From Stutzerimonas stutzeri (lineage in GTDB: Bacteria; Pseudomonadota; Gammaproteobacteria; Pseudomonadales; Pseudomonadaceae), in the NCBI RefSeq assembly GCF_024448895.1, contig NZ_JAMOIC010000012.1, forward strand, positions 101,193 to 165,192: a DNA stretch of 64,000 nucleotides, given 5' to 3'. The position numbers and the translations under genes were made by a program. The notes beneath the pieces are model-generated. The model searched no databases. It was not told where the DNA came from and saw only the letters and a list, made by a program, of their open reading frames with translations. How positions within the stretch are numbered: the stretch's first letter is position 1; each line of letters begins with the position of its first letter. Positions 18,936 through 27,367 of this stretch are shown here, one piece after another.

Positions 18936-20192
18936 TCAGGCCCGCACAGAGCCATGTGGCAAGCGTAATTCAGTCAGGGTGCCACCATCTTCGTGATTGT
19001 AAAGTTTCACAGTACCACCGGCGCGCGTGACGCTCGCCTGGCTCAGGAAAAGACCAAGGCCGAAACCCTTGCCCTTGGTCGTGATGAAGGGTCTGCCGAT
19101 CTGCTCGGCGATAGCCAATGGCACGCCGGCGCCGTGGTCCCGAATGGTCAGCTTGATCCATTGCGCATCCCAGTCCAGGCGAATATCGAGATTGTCCGGG
19201 CTGGCATCGGTGGCGTTATTGAGCAGATTGAGCAGTGACTGACCGAGATCCGCGGGCGGCATCAAGCGCGGCGGGGAGCCTTTGCCAAGGCATTGGAAGC
19301 GATAGGTGGCCTCAGGATGCATCAGATGCCAGCGCTGCAGCACGGACTCGACCCATTCGCGGGCGGTCTGCTCGACGATGGCCTGCCGACGATCTGCTTC
19401 AGCTGCGCGAACCAGTTGCCGAAGGCTGTCCTTGCACAACTGAACCTGGGACTGCAGCAACGCCAGGTCTTCACCGAGCTGCGGCGACTCCTTGTGGTCC
19501 TGGCGCAATTCCTTGAGCAGCACACTCATGGTCGCCAGCGGCGTGCCCAGCTCATGAGCTGCACCCGCGGCCTGAGTCGCCACCGCCAATAACTGCTGAT
19601 CCCGCATGCTTTCTTCACGGCGCTGTGCCTGAAGCTGTTCCTGACGCCGAAGCTGTTCAGCCATGCGTGCCACGAAAAAGGTAATCAGCGCAGCGGCCAG
19701 CGCAAAGCTCAGCCACATTCCGTAGACCAGCAGCGTGGTTCGATCCACTGGCGGTGCGATGACTGGGTCGTACCACACCAGCATCAAGGTGTAGCCCACC
19801 AGCGCGAGGCCCGAAAGCACCACTGAATACAGCCAAGGCAGCGTTGCCGCCGCAATGGTGAGCGGCACCAGGTAATAGGACACGAAGGGGTTGGTCGAGC
19901 CGCCCGAGTAATACAACAATGCGCTATGGATCAGCAGATCGGTCGCCAGATGCACAGCATATTCGAGCTCTGTCACCGGCCATGGGCCGCGCAGGCGTAA
20001 CGCCGTACCCATACAGATCAGCGCCGAGATCCCGAGGGTAACTGCCAGATGAAACCACGGCAGGCCGAACATCTGCGTCGCGTAGGCGAGCCCGACCGCA
20101 CCGGCCTGTGCTGCCAGCACGAGGATGCGAATCAGGGTAAGCAGACGGAGGTTCTGACGGCTGGCCGACAGCAGGTGAACGGATGCGTGCAT
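18936..20192 (-). CDS. roxS: Redox sensor histidine kinase RoxS (RegB/PrrB family)
   Basis: 418 residues. About six membrane spans occupy residues 15-175, with the RegB ubiquinone-binding heptad GGSTNPF at 97-103. Phospho-acceptor His213 lies in AAGAAHELGTPLATMSVLL and the ATPase domain shows LLNNATDA, DHGAGVP and GFGLGLFLSQ. The redox-active cysteine reported in Rhodobacter RegB is not apparent near His213, so quinone sensing may dominate. The ATG at 20192 follows GGAG and gives MHASVHLLSASRQNLRLL; the longer in-frame reading adds an implausible 58 residues. It is divergent from the SIMPL gene and upstream of roxR. Confidence 0.9.
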   Translation of the reverse strand: MHASVHLLSASRQNLRLLTLIRILVLAAQAGAVGLAYATQMFGLPWFHLAVTLGISALICMGTALRLRGPWPVTELEYAVHLATDLLIHSALLYYSGGSTNPFVSYYLVPLTIAAATLPWLYSVVLSGLALVGYTLMLVWYDPVIAPPVDRTTLLVYGMWLSFALAAALITFFVARMAEQLRRQEQLQAQRREESMRDQQLLAVATQAAGAAHELGTPLATMSVLLKELRQDHKESPQLGEDLALLQSQVQLCKDSLRQLVRAAEADRRQAIVEQTAREWVESVLQRWHLMHPEATYRFQCLGKGSPPRLMPPADLGQSLLNLLNNATDASPDNLDIRLDWDAQWIKLTIRDHGAGVPLAIAEQIGRPFITTKGKGFGLGLFLSQASVTRAGGTVKLYNHEDGGTLTELRLPHGSVRA

Positions 20193-20246
20193 GGGGTCTC
20201 CAAAGGTGCCGCGAGTATAACCAAGCCGCCTGAAGCACAGCCGATC

Positions 20247-20263
20247 TGCGTCAACGCGACGCA
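20247..20263. promoter_or_regulatory. Candidate RoxR/RegA-type binding site
   Basis: TGCGTC-N5-GACGCA is a perfect inverted repeat in the roxS / SIMPL divergent gap. It fits the general RegA-family pattern of GCG-C half-sites facing G-CGC, as I recall it. It lies 55 bp upstream of roxS, so autoregulation is plausible. A second small palindrome, ACTGCGCAGT, follows at 20270-20279. Confidence 0.4.
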
Positions 20264-20340
20264 CGAAAAACTGCGCAGTAACAATCAAAAGGATAAAGTC
20301 TGCTCGCCGCACCGCTGGTGCAATCGACTCAGGAGCTTTC

Positions 20341-21039
20341 ATGTTCGTTTCCATCCCCCGCAGCATTGCGCTGCTGGCCTGCGTGGCCTGCCTTCCCGCT
20401 GTCGCCGACGAGCCGCGCTACAACCAGATTTCCCTGCGCGCCGAGGCCACCAGCGAAGTGGCTCATGACCGCATGCACGTCACGCTGTATAGCGAAGCCC
20501 AGCATCAGGACCCGGCGCAGCTGGCCGCACAAACGACCGAAGCCATGAACAAGGCACTGCAGCGCGCCCGCCAGGCTAAGGGTGTAGTGGTCAGCCAGGG
20601 TAGCCGCAGCAGCTACCCGGTCTACGAAGAAAAGGGCCAGCAGATCACCGCCTGGCGCGAGCGTGCCGAGTTGCGACTGGAAAGTGGTGACTTTGCAGTG
20701 CTGTCCAAGCTGACGGGCGAACTGATGCAGGACCTGAAGATGGGCAGCATGCATTTCAGCGTCTCCGACGGCATCCGAAAGCAGAACGAAGACAGCCTGC
20801 TCAAAGATGCCGTCGCTGCTTTCCGTGCCCGTGCGCAGTTGGCCACCGAGGCGCTTGGAGGCTCCGACTACCGAATCGTCAACCTAAACCTTGGAAGCAG
20901 CGGCGGCGGCTATCAGCCCGAAATGCGCAACTTCGCCATGAAGAGCAGCATGGATGCCATGCCGACACCAGACGTCGAGGCCGGCACCAGGCAAATCAGC
21001 ATCAATGCCGAGGGCGTTATCGAAGTACAGATGCCCTGA
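20341..21039 (+). CDS. SIMPL domain (DUF541) periplasmic protein
   Basis: 232 residues with a cleavable signal peptide (SIALLACVACLPAVADE) and one SIMPL/DUF541 domain, seen in ISLRAEATSEVAHDRMHVTLYSEAQ and the C-terminal RQISINAEGVIEVQMP. The family includes periplasmic BP26/YggE proteins that reduce oxidative stress or assemble into ring-like oligomers; the molecular function is not settled. It is divergent from roxS across 148 bp that carries a candidate RoxR box, so its expression may follow respiratory state. No partner gene follows; a hairpin lies about 90 bp downstream. Confidence 0.85.
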   Translation: MFVSIPRSIALLACVACLPAVADEPRYNQISLRAEATSEVAHDRMHVTLYSEAQHQDPAQLAAQTTEAMNKALQRARQAKGVVVSQGSRSSYPVYEEKGQQITAWRERAELRLESGDFAVLSKLTGELMQDLKMGSMHFSVSDGIRKQNEDSLLKDAVAAFRARAQLATEALGGSDYRIVNLNLGSSGGGYQPEMRNFAMKSSMDAMPTPDVEAGTRQISINAEGVIEVQMP

Positions 21040-21125
21040 TATATCTGCCGGGCCGCTCAAGACGGACCAAATCTTCTGCTCTGCCCAACGGCTTTCCGCA
21101 TCATCTCGAAACATCGTTAATGCGC

Positions 21126-21155
21126 CTTCCCGCCACGCTTAAGCGAGGCGGGAAG
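21126..21155 (+). terminator. Hairpin downstream of the SIMPL gene
   Basis: CTTCCCGCC (21126-21134) pairs with GGCGGGAAG (21147-21155), and the loop contains the self-complementary CGCTTAAGCG. It lacks a T-run, so it is either a weak terminator or a 3' stabiliser before the TonB receptor gene. Confidence 0.45.
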
Positions 21156-21199
21156 CCGTCCTGATACATCTCGCAACAAGATACGAAAGATTCTCTACT

Positions 21200-21218
21200 G
21201 CGAATCACTATCATGCGC
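21200..21218. promoter_or_regulatory. Candidate Fur box upstream of the TonB receptor
   Basis: By hand alignment, the 19 bases at this position match the consensus GATAATGATAATCATTATC at about 11 positions, a weak score for a functional site. It lies 33 bp before the chosen ATG. It would make the receptor operon iron-repressed, which fits the genes that follow. Confidence 0.35.
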
Positions 21219-21251
21219 GTCGACCCGACTATTGATGTCATGGAGACACGC

Positions 21252-23366
21252 ATGCGCATACCCTTCAATCGCACTGCATTGGCAGGCGCTCTTATTGCCA
21301 TTAGCGCCCCGCTGATGGCCAACACTGATTCCGTCGACCTGGGCGATGTAGTCGTCAGTGCGTCCGGCTTCGAGCAGAAGATCACCGAAGCTCCCGCCAG
21401 TATCAGCGTGATCGGTCGCGAAGAGCTTCAGCGCAAGCGTGTCACCAGCCTTGCCGACGCCCTTCAGGATGTGGAAGGCGTCGACGTCGGCGGAACCGTT
21501 GGCAAAACCGGCGGCATGAACATCAGCATTCGCGGCATGCCCAGCGACTACACCCTGATTCTCATCGATGGCCGTCGGCAGAACGCCGCAGGCAGCGTCA
21601 CGCCGAACGGCTTTGGCGAGACGTCCACCAGTTTCATGCCGCCGGTAGCTTCAATAGAACGCATCGAAGTCATCCGCGGCCCCATGTCGACGCTCTACGG
21701 CTCTGATGCCATGGGCGGTGTGATCAACATCATCACGCGTAAAGTCGGCAAGCAATGGCACGGCTCTGCGTCGGTCGAGAGCACTTTCCAGCAACATGAC
21801 GAGTACGGTGATGGCCACGGGACCAATCTCTACCTCAGCGGGCCACTGGTGGAGGATCGGCTGGGGCTCACGCTGCGCGGTAATTACATCGAGCGCGACG
21901 AGTCGAACATCCGCTACTCGGACGTCGACAACAACGAAGTTACGCCCTGGATGGGCCGCAACCCGGTCGAATCCGATATCTACAATGCTGGCGGGCGCCT
22001 GACGTTCACCCCCAACGCCGATCACGATGTGAGCCTCGATTACGAAGTCGGCAAGCAGCGGTATGACAACAGCGAAGGTCAGCTGGGCACCCTTGGCAAT
22101 CAGGGCTACTCCGACGAACAACGTTATGAACGCGAGCAGTACTACGTCGCGCATACCGGCCGTTTTGCATTCGGCACGCTGGAATCAAGCCTGACTCGCA
22201 ATACCACTGAAACCATTGGCCGCATCATCCCGGTACCTGCCGGCGAGCCGCTACGTGATCGAACGCTGGAGACGGAGAACACCATCTTCGACACCAAATT
22301 CATCACGCACCTTGGCAACCATGCAGTAACCGTTGGCGGCCAATGGTGGGATGCAGAGATGGTCGATGGTGTTATCGACGACACCTTCAAGCACCGCATG
22401 ACGGCCCTGTTCATCGAAGACGAATGGCGTCTGCGTGACGATCTGGCGCTGACCCTTGGCGTACGACGCGACGATCACGATCAGTTCGGTAGCCAGCTCA
22501 GCCCGCGCGCTTACGTCGTCTGGAACACCAGTGATAACTGGACGATGAAAGGCGGCATGAGTCAGGGTTTCAAAGCGCCACGCCTCGAACAGCTGGCCGA
22601 TGGCATCAATGGATTCGGCCGCCAGGGAACACTGCCGTTGATTGGTAACCCCGACCTGCAACCGGAAACCAGCACCAGCAGCGAGTTCGGTGTTTATTTC
22701 GATAGCCTTGAGGGTTTCAGTGCCAACGCCACGCTGTTCCACAACAAATTCGAGGACAAGATTTCCTCGACGACAGTGGACAATTGTCAGGTAACAGCCA
22801 GTGCCGGCTGCGTCGATATCGGCCCTGGCTGGGATAACGTTGCGCCTACGTTCAACAGAAGCATCAATGTCGACGAAGCAGTGACCCAGGGCGTCGAGCT
22901 GGCCAGTCGCATGCAACTGGCACCGCGCTGGTCACTGAGCGCCAACTACACCTACACCGACAGTGAACAGAAGAGCGGCGCCAACAAGGGGCGGCCACTC
23001 AGCGACACCCCTGAACACTTGGTCAACGCCTCACTCAACTGGCAAGCCACGGACCGCGTGAGCGCCTGGCTACGCGGGGAATACAGAAGCGAGCGCGCGC
23101 GCAACACTACCAACAGCATCAACTATGCCGAAGAGGCCTTCGGTGATTACAAGGCGTATAGCCTTTTCCACCTCGGAGGCAGCTATCAGGCGACCGAGGC
23201 GCTTTCTCTCAACGCAACGATATACAACCTGTTCGATAAGGATTTCCTCGACTACGAGCCCTATACGAATGTCGTCCGAGGCCAGTCTGAGCTTGCCTAT
23301 GACAACGCGTACAACAACAGCCAGGAACGCCGTCGACTGTGGCTTTCTGCAACCTACAACTTCTGA
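21252..23366 (+). CDS. TonB-dependent outer-membrane receptor (FepA/CirA type)
   Basis: 704 residues. A signal peptide (LAGALIAISAPLMA) is followed by a TonB-box-like DVVVSASG, a plug domain (RGMPSDYTLILIDGRRQN; IERIEVIRGPMSTLYGSDAMGGVINI) and a 22-strand barrel ending in the outer-membrane signature LWLSATYNF. The plug motifs place it in the colicin I/FepA-like branch that imports ferric siderophores or similar chelates; the ligand is unknown. GGAGA six bases before the ATG at 21252 decides the start over ATGs at 21213 and 21240. It leads an operon with PepSY, DUF2271, DUF4198 and a flavoreductase, which suggests metal-chelate uptake coupled to reduction. Confidence 0.9.
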   Translation: MRIPFNRTALAGALIAISAPLMANTDSVDLGDVVVSASGFEQKITEAPASISVIGREELQRKRVTSLADALQDVEGVDVGGTVGKTGGMNISIRGMPSDYTLILIDGRRQNAAGSVTPNGFGETSTSFMPPVASIERIEVIRGPMSTLYGSDAMGGVINIITRKVGKQWHGSASVESTFQQHDEYGDGHGTNLYLSGPLVEDRLGLTLRGNYIERDESNIRYSDVDNNEVTPWMGRNPVESDIYNAGGRLTFTPNADHDVSLDYEVGKQRYDNSEGQLGTLGNQGYSDEQRYEREQYYVAHTGRFAFGTLESSLTRNTTETIGRIIPVPAGEPLRDRTLETENTIFDTKFITHLGNHAVTVGGQWWDAEMVDGVIDDTFKHRMTALFIEDEWRLRDDLALTLGVRRDDHDQFGSQLSPRAYVVWNTSDNWTMKGGMSQGFKAPRLEQLADGINGFGRQGTLPLIGNPDLQPETSTSSEFGVYFDSLEGFSANATLFHNKFEDKISSTTVDNCQVTASAGCVDIGPGWDNVAPTFNRSINVDEAVTQGVELASRMQLAPRWSLSANYTYTDSEQKSGANKGRPLSDTPEHLVNASLNWQATDRVSAWLRGEYRSERARNTTNSINYAEEAFGDYKAYSLFHLGGSYQATEALSLNATIYNLFDKDFLDYEPYTNVVRGQSELAYDNAYNNSQERRRLWLSATYNF

Positions 23367-23381
23367 TAACCCCGCTGCAGC

Positions 23382-23409
23382 GTGCGGCACCGGCTTTCCG
23401 GTGCCGCAC
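23382..23409 (+). promoter_or_regulatory. Hairpin between receptor and PepSY genes
   Basis: A perfect 12-bp stem (23382-23393 with 23398-23409) and CTTT loop lies 15 bp after the receptor stop codon. There is no following T-run. It may attenuate or stabilise, allowing higher receptor than downstream enzyme levels. TTGGCA at 23439 and TAGAAT at 23464, spaced 19 bp, could form a weak second promoter before the PepSY gene. Confidence 0.5.
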
Positions 23410-23500
23410 CAATGCGAATGTATGTCTTCTGTAAATTCTTGGCATTTAGCCGCACCCGAACTTTAGAATCCCCGTTCCGCCCTGTTACTCAAGGATCTCC

Positions 23501-24094
23501 ATGCAGCTCTGGCTCGGCACGCTTCGCCAATGGCACTGGATCAGCTCGGCGCTGTGCCTGGTCGGGATGCTGTTGTTTGCGGTCACGGGCATCACGCTCA
23601 ACCATGCCGCGCAGATCGAGGCCAAACCTGTCGTCATCGAACGCCAGGCGGTGCTGCCGGCGGCTCTTCAAGAAAGCCTGCAAGCACAAACGCCAATAAG
23701 CGGTTTGCCTGGCCCCCTGCGCCAGTGGATCGAGAGCCAACTGGACCTGGACCTCGATGAGCGCGAAGCCGAATGGACGGATGGCGAACTCTATGTCGCC
23801 CTGCCCCGCCCCGGTGGCGATGCCTGGCTGAGCCTGGACGTCGAGAGCGGCGAGCTGCTTTATGAATCCACCGACCGCGGCTGGATTTCCTACCTGAACG
23901 ACCTGCACAAAGACCGCAACACTGGCGGCGCCTGGAGCTGGTTCATCGATATCTTCGCCGCAGCCTGCGTGGTGTTCAGCCTCACGGGCCTGCTGTTGCT
24001 GCAGCGCCACGCCGCGGGCCGCCCGACAACCTGGCCGCTTGTCGGAGCAGGCCTGGTCATACCCGTGCTGCTTGCGCTGCTGTTCATTCATTAA
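23501..24094 (+). CDS. PepSY-associated transmembrane protein
   Basis: 197 residues. An N-terminal membrane helix (SALCLVGMLLFAVTGITLNH), a periplasmic PepSY-like segment (GDAWLSLDVESGELLYESTDRG) and one or two C-terminal helices are visible, with YLNDLHKDRNTGGAWSWFIDIF typical of PepSY-TM proteins. Histidines flanking the helices (HW near residue 12, NH near 35, LH near 136) could be heme ligands, as proposed for FpvG-like ferric-siderophore reductases. That would put it in the inner membrane passing electrons to periplasmic Fe(III)-chelate; this is inference. AAGGA precedes the ATG, and DUF2271 follows after nine bases. Confidence 0.82.
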   Translation: MQLWLGTLRQWHWISSALCLVGMLLFAVTGITLNHAAQIEAKPVVIERQAVLPAALQESLQAQTPISGLPGPLRQWIESQLDLDLDEREAEWTDGELYVALPRPGGDAWLSLDVESGELLYESTDRGWISYLNDLHKDRNTGGAWSWFIDIFAAACVVFSLTGLLLLQRHAAGRPTTWPLVGAGLVIPVLLALLFIH

Positions 24095-24103
24095 GGATTT
24101 GCG

Positions 24104-24613
24104 ATGCGTAAAACCCTGCTGTTACCCCTTGCCCTGCTCGGCACGCCATTGATGGCGGCGGAGCTCAACGTATCAGTCGAGATTCCCCGATTGCAGGTGG
24201 CCGAATACCACCGTCCCTATGTCGCGCTCTGGTTGGAAAAAACCGACCAGAGCCACGTGGCCGATCTGGCCGTCTGGTACGACGTCAAGCTCAAGGACAA
24301 GGAAGGCGAAAAGTGGCTCAAGGACTTGCGCCAGTGGTGGCGACGCAGCGGCCGTAGTCTTGAACTGCCTGTCGATGGCGTCAGCGCCGCGACCCGAGCG
24401 GTCGGCAGCCACACACTGACATTCGATGACAGCAAGGCGCCCCTCAAGGATCTGCCGCCAGGCGACTACCGTCTGGTCGTCGAGGCCGCGCGGGAGGTAG
24501 GTGGTCGCGAGCTGCTGCGCGTTCCGTTCAGCTGGCCGGCCACGGCGAAACAGACTCACAAAGCTCAGGGCGAAAGCGAACTGGGCGCCATCTCCCTCAC
24601 CCTCAAACCCTGA
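24104..24613 (+). CDS. DUF2271 domain periplasmic protein
   Basis: 169 residues with a signal peptide (LLPLALLGTPLMAAE) and a DUF2271 body: VSVEIPRLQVAEYHRPYVALWLEK, LAVWYDVKLKDKEGEKWLKDLRQWWRRSG and LPPGDYRLVVEAAREVGGRELLRVPFSWP. DUF2271 proteins recur next to PepSY reductases and flavodoxin-type genes, usually in iron-regulated loci; no biochemical role is established. It is tightly linked to the PepSY gene (9 bp) and the DUF4198 gene (28 bp), so these three probably act together in the periplasm. Confidence 0.82.
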   Translation: MRKTLLLPLALLGTPLMAAELNVSVEIPRLQVAEYHRPYVALWLEKTDQSHVADLAVWYDVKLKDKEGEKWLKDLRQWWRRSGRSLELPVDGVSAATRAVGSHTLTFDDSKAPLKDLPPGDYRLVVEAAREVGGRELLRVPFSWPATAKQTHKAQGESELGAISLTLKP

Positions 24614-24641
24614 CCTCGAACCTCATACAAGGAAGCCCACG

Positions 24642-25514
24642 ATGAAAACCGCAATGAAGTGGACCGCCCTGGCGCTCGCCGTCTGCCTGCCACTCTCGGC
24701 TCAGGCACACCGCGCCTGGATGTTGCCGTCCGCCACCGTGTTGTCTGGCGAGGATCCCTGGGTGACGGTTGATGCCGCGGTCTCCAACGACCTGTTCTAC
24801 TTCGAGCATTTCCCGATGCGCCTGCAAGGCATTGGCGAAGACAACACGCCGCCCGCTGGCCGCCCGGGCATGCCGCCGCGGCCGGTACCGGAACTGCAGG
24901 TGTTCGCTCCGGATGGCTCCAAGGCCGAAGTCGAGAATGGGGCATTGGGTCGCTACCGCAGCACCTTCGACCTGCACCTGACCCAGAAAGGCACCTACAA
25001 GCTTGCCGTGGCCAATGACGGCCTGTTCGCCAGCTGGAAGGAGAACGGCGAAACCCACCGCTGGATGGGCACCACCGAGGGTTTCGCCAAAGCCGTTCCG
25101 GCAAAGGCTGAGGACCTCAAAGTCAGCCAAAACAGCAACCGTATGGAAGTCTTCGTGACCTCCGGCAACCCCACCGAAGACGTTCTGAAAACCACTGGCA
25201 CGGGTCTGGAGCTGGCTCCGATCACTCACCCTAACGATCTGTTCGCCGGCGAAGCGGCCGAGTTTGTATTCCTGCTTGATGGCAAGCCCGCGGCGGATGT
25301 CGAGATCAGTGTGATTCCAGGCGGCAACCGCTACCGCGATGAGCTGGGCGAGATCAACGCCAAGACCGATGCCCAGGGCAAGGTCAGCGTCACCTGGCCG
25401 AACGCAGGCATGTACTGGCTTGAGGCCGAGCTGAAGACCGACAAGGGCGTCAGCAAGCCCGCCACCGAACGCCGCGCCAGCTACAGCGCAACGCTCGAGG
25501 TGCTACCGCAGTAA
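24642..25514 (+). CDS. DUF4198 domain periplasmic protein
   Basis: 290 residues. After a signal peptide (ALALAVCLPLSAQA) comes the DUF4198 hallmark HRAWMLPSATVLSGEDPWVTVDAA, with an N-terminal His close to the mature end as in NikK-like/nickel-cobalt accessory proteins, and an Ig-like C-terminal domain (EFVFLLDGKPAADVEISVIPGGNRYRDELGEINAKTDAQGKVSV). The mature N-terminal His could bind a metal. It lies 28 bp after DUF2271. A longer in-frame reading overlaps DUF2271 and is not secreted-like, so the ATG at 24642 preceded by AAGGAAG was used. Confidence 0.83.
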   Translation: MKTAMKWTALALAVCLPLSAQAHRAWMLPSATVLSGEDPWVTVDAAVSNDLFYFEHFPMRLQGIGEDNTPPAGRPGMPPRPVPELQVFAPDGSKAEVENGALGRYRSTFDLHLTQKGTYKLAVANDGLFASWKENGETHRWMGTTEGFAKAVPAKAEDLKVSQNSNRMEVFVTSGNPTEDVLKTTGTGLELAPITHPNDLFAGEAAEFVFLLDGKPAADVEISVIPGGNRYRDELGEINAKTDAQGKVSVTWPNAGMYWLEAELKTDKGVSKPATERRASYSATLEVLPQ

Positions 25515-25518
25515 CCGT

Positions 25519-25553
25519 CGGACGCCGAAGTGCCATCGTCGCTTCGGCGTCCG
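25519..25553 (+). promoter_or_regulatory. Hairpin between DUF4198 and reductase genes
   Basis: A perfect 12-bp stem, arms 25519-25530 (CGGACGCCGAAG) and 25542-25553, with an 11-base loop, begins five bases after the DUF4198 stop. No T-run follows, so read-through into the reductase is likely. It is the second strong hairpin in this operon. Confidence 0.5.
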
Positions 25554-25614
25554 CTTCTCCGCAGTAGCGGACCGAGAAGCACGACGTTCCATCACCCTCT
25601 TCCAGCCTGATCTC

Positions 25615-25621
25615 AGGAGGC
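25615..25621 (+). promoter_or_regulatory. Strong ribosome-binding site for a TTG start
   Basis: The sequence AGGAGGC is a near-perfect anti-16S match and ends seven bases before the TTG at 25629. It decides the start of the flavoreductase, since no ATG or GTG is nearby with comparable spacing. Confidence 0.6.
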
Positions 25622-25628
25622 GGCTTTC

Positions 25629-27185
25629 TTGGCTCGCACCTCCGCGCTCCTGCGCTATGCACCGTTGATCGCCAGCCTGCTGCTTGCGATGTGCCTGTTC
25701 TGGTGGCAACCACCGCGCACCATCTCGGCAGCCCTCGTGATCGTGGCTTACCTCGGCGTATGCGCGCACTTATGGCGCAGCCAGCTCAAGCCCGCTCGGC
25801 ATTCATCCGCTCATGCAGCCGAGGCGCTGCTGATCGGCTACGCAAGCCAGGGCGGGACTGCCCAGGAGCTGGCCAAGCGCAGCGCCGAGCAGCTGCGCGA
25901 AGCCGGTGTTGCGGTAGTCGTTCAGGCGCTCAACGCGATCGACCGAGCAACACTGGGTCAGGCCCGACGCGCGTTGTTCATTCTTAGCACCTACGGCGAG
26001 GGCGAGGCACCGGACAACGCCGCCCGCTTCGAACAGTGGCTGCTGAATGCAACGCCCGACCTTTCCTCGCTCGAATACGCCGTACTCGCGTTAGGCGACC
26101 ATCAGTATCGACACTACTGCGGCTTCGGCCGCCGGATCGATGCGCGGTTGCGCGCTCTCGGGGCCCAGCCGTTGTTCAATCGACTGGAGGCTGATCGCGC
26201 CGATCCAGGCACCTTGCGCCATTGGCAGCAACAACTGGGTCACATCAGCGGGCGCAGCGACTTCACCGACTGGCAGCCGGCCGCCTATCAGCCGTGGGAG
26301 CTCCAAAGCCGAGTGCTGTTGAACCCTGGCAGCCAGGGCGCTCCGGTTTATCAGCTGACCTTGCGACCGCTTGGCGAAACGCCGCAGTGGCAGGCCGGCG
26401 ACATTGCCGAAGTCGGACCCCATAATCGGCACGCCGATGTGGAAAGCCTGCTCCATCAGCTCGGCTTCGACCCCTCGCAGCTCATTGGGCAGAAGCAATC
26501 GCTGGCCGCCACGCTCACCGATCGGCGCTTGCCGGCAGAAACGGATGGTTGCGACCTTGCCACGCTCCTGGCGCTTCCTCGCCTGCCACACAGGGAATAC
26601 TCCATTGCCTCGATTCCAGCGGAAGGCCAGGTGATGCTGCTGGTCCGCGAAGCGCAGCTTCCAGACGGCCGCCTCGGGCTCGGCTCGGGCTGGCTCTGCC
26701 GGCACGCGCCCGTCGGCGGCAGGATCGATCTGCGCATTCGCAGCAACCCCGGCTTTCACGGCACGGATCCAGCCCGACCAATGATCCTGATCGGCAACGG
26801 CACCGGCATCGCCGGCCTGCGAGCGCATCTGCGTGAACGTGCCGCAACGCCCGGATCGCGCAACTGGTTGCTGTACGGCGAGCGCAGCGCTGCGCATGAC
26901 CAATTACTGATGAACGAGTTGAAGGCTTGGACGCAGTCCGGCCATCTTCAGCGACTCGACCTTGCCTTCTCGCGCGATCAACTGACAAAAGTCTATGTGC
27001 AGCATTTATTGCGTGACGCCGCCGACGACTTGCGCGGCTGGGTCGCCGCGGGCGCGGCGATCTATGTGTGCGGCAGTCTTGAAGGCATGGGCCGAGAAGT
27101 GCAGCAGATTCTGGCGGGCGTGCTCGGCGAAGCGCAGCTGCAAGCCCTTGAAGATGAAGGCCGGTATCGCCGGGATCTGTACTGA
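25629..27185 (+). CDS. Membrane-anchored CysJ-like diflavin reductase
   Basis: 518 residues. Two N-terminal membrane helices (about residues 5-50) precede a flavodoxin domain (LLIGYASQGGTAQELAKRS; LSTYGEGEAPDNAARFEQWL; LALGDHQYRHYCGFGRR), an FAD domain (REYSIASIP, GLGSGWLC) and an NADPH domain (LIGNGTGIAGLRAHL, LLYGERSAAHD, YVCGSLEGMGREV). This is the layout of a sulfite reductase flavoprotein alpha subunit but with a membrane tether and no hemoprotein partner. It probably draws on cytoplasmic NADPH and feeds electrons into the membrane, perhaps to the PepSY protein, for ferric-chelate reduction. The start is a TTG. It follows DUF4198 by 114 bp. Confidence 0.87.
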   Translation: MARTSALLRYAPLIASLLLAMCLFWWQPPRTISAALVIVAYLGVCAHLWRSQLKPARHSSAHAAEALLIGYASQGGTAQELAKRSAEQLREAGVAVVVQALNAIDRATLGQARRALFILSTYGEGEAPDNAARFEQWLLNATPDLSSLEYAVLALGDHQYRHYCGFGRRIDARLRALGAQPLFNRLEADRADPGTLRHWQQQLGHISGRSDFTDWQPAAYQPWELQSRVLLNPGSQGAPVYQLTLRPLGETPQWQAGDIAEVGPHNRHADVESLLHQLGFDPSQLIGQKQSLAATLTDRRLPAETDGCDLATLLALPRLPHREYSIASIPAEGQVMLLVREAQLPDGRLGLGSGWLCRHAPVGGRIDLRIRSNPGFHGTDPARPMILIGNGTGIAGLRAHLRERAATPGSRNWLLYGERSAAHDQLLMNELKAWTQSGHLQRLDLAFSRDQLTKVYVQHLLRDAADDLRGWVAAGAAIYVCGSLEGMGREVQQILAGVLGEAQLQALEDEGRYRRDLY

Positions 27186-27287
27186 CTCAACAGTGAGCTG
27201 GAAAATTGTCACTGCGCCAAGACCGCAGCAGTGCGTCTGCCCGCCGGCGACTCCAGCCGTCATCAACGCCACTCCTCAATGAGACCC

Positions 27288-27321
27288 CAAAAAAAACCCC
27301 GCCAGCGGGGCGGGGTTTTTT
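27288..27321. terminator. Bidirectional intrinsic terminator
   Basis: CCCCGCC and GGCGGGG form a seven-bp GC stem around a five-base loop, flanked by an A-run on the left and a T-run on the right. It sits between convergent genes (the reductase and speC), so it can end both transcripts. Confidence 0.9.
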
Positions 27322-27367
27322 CAGCCTGTCGCCACTCTGAGCGCGGCGTCAGTATTGGCTCCAGCGC

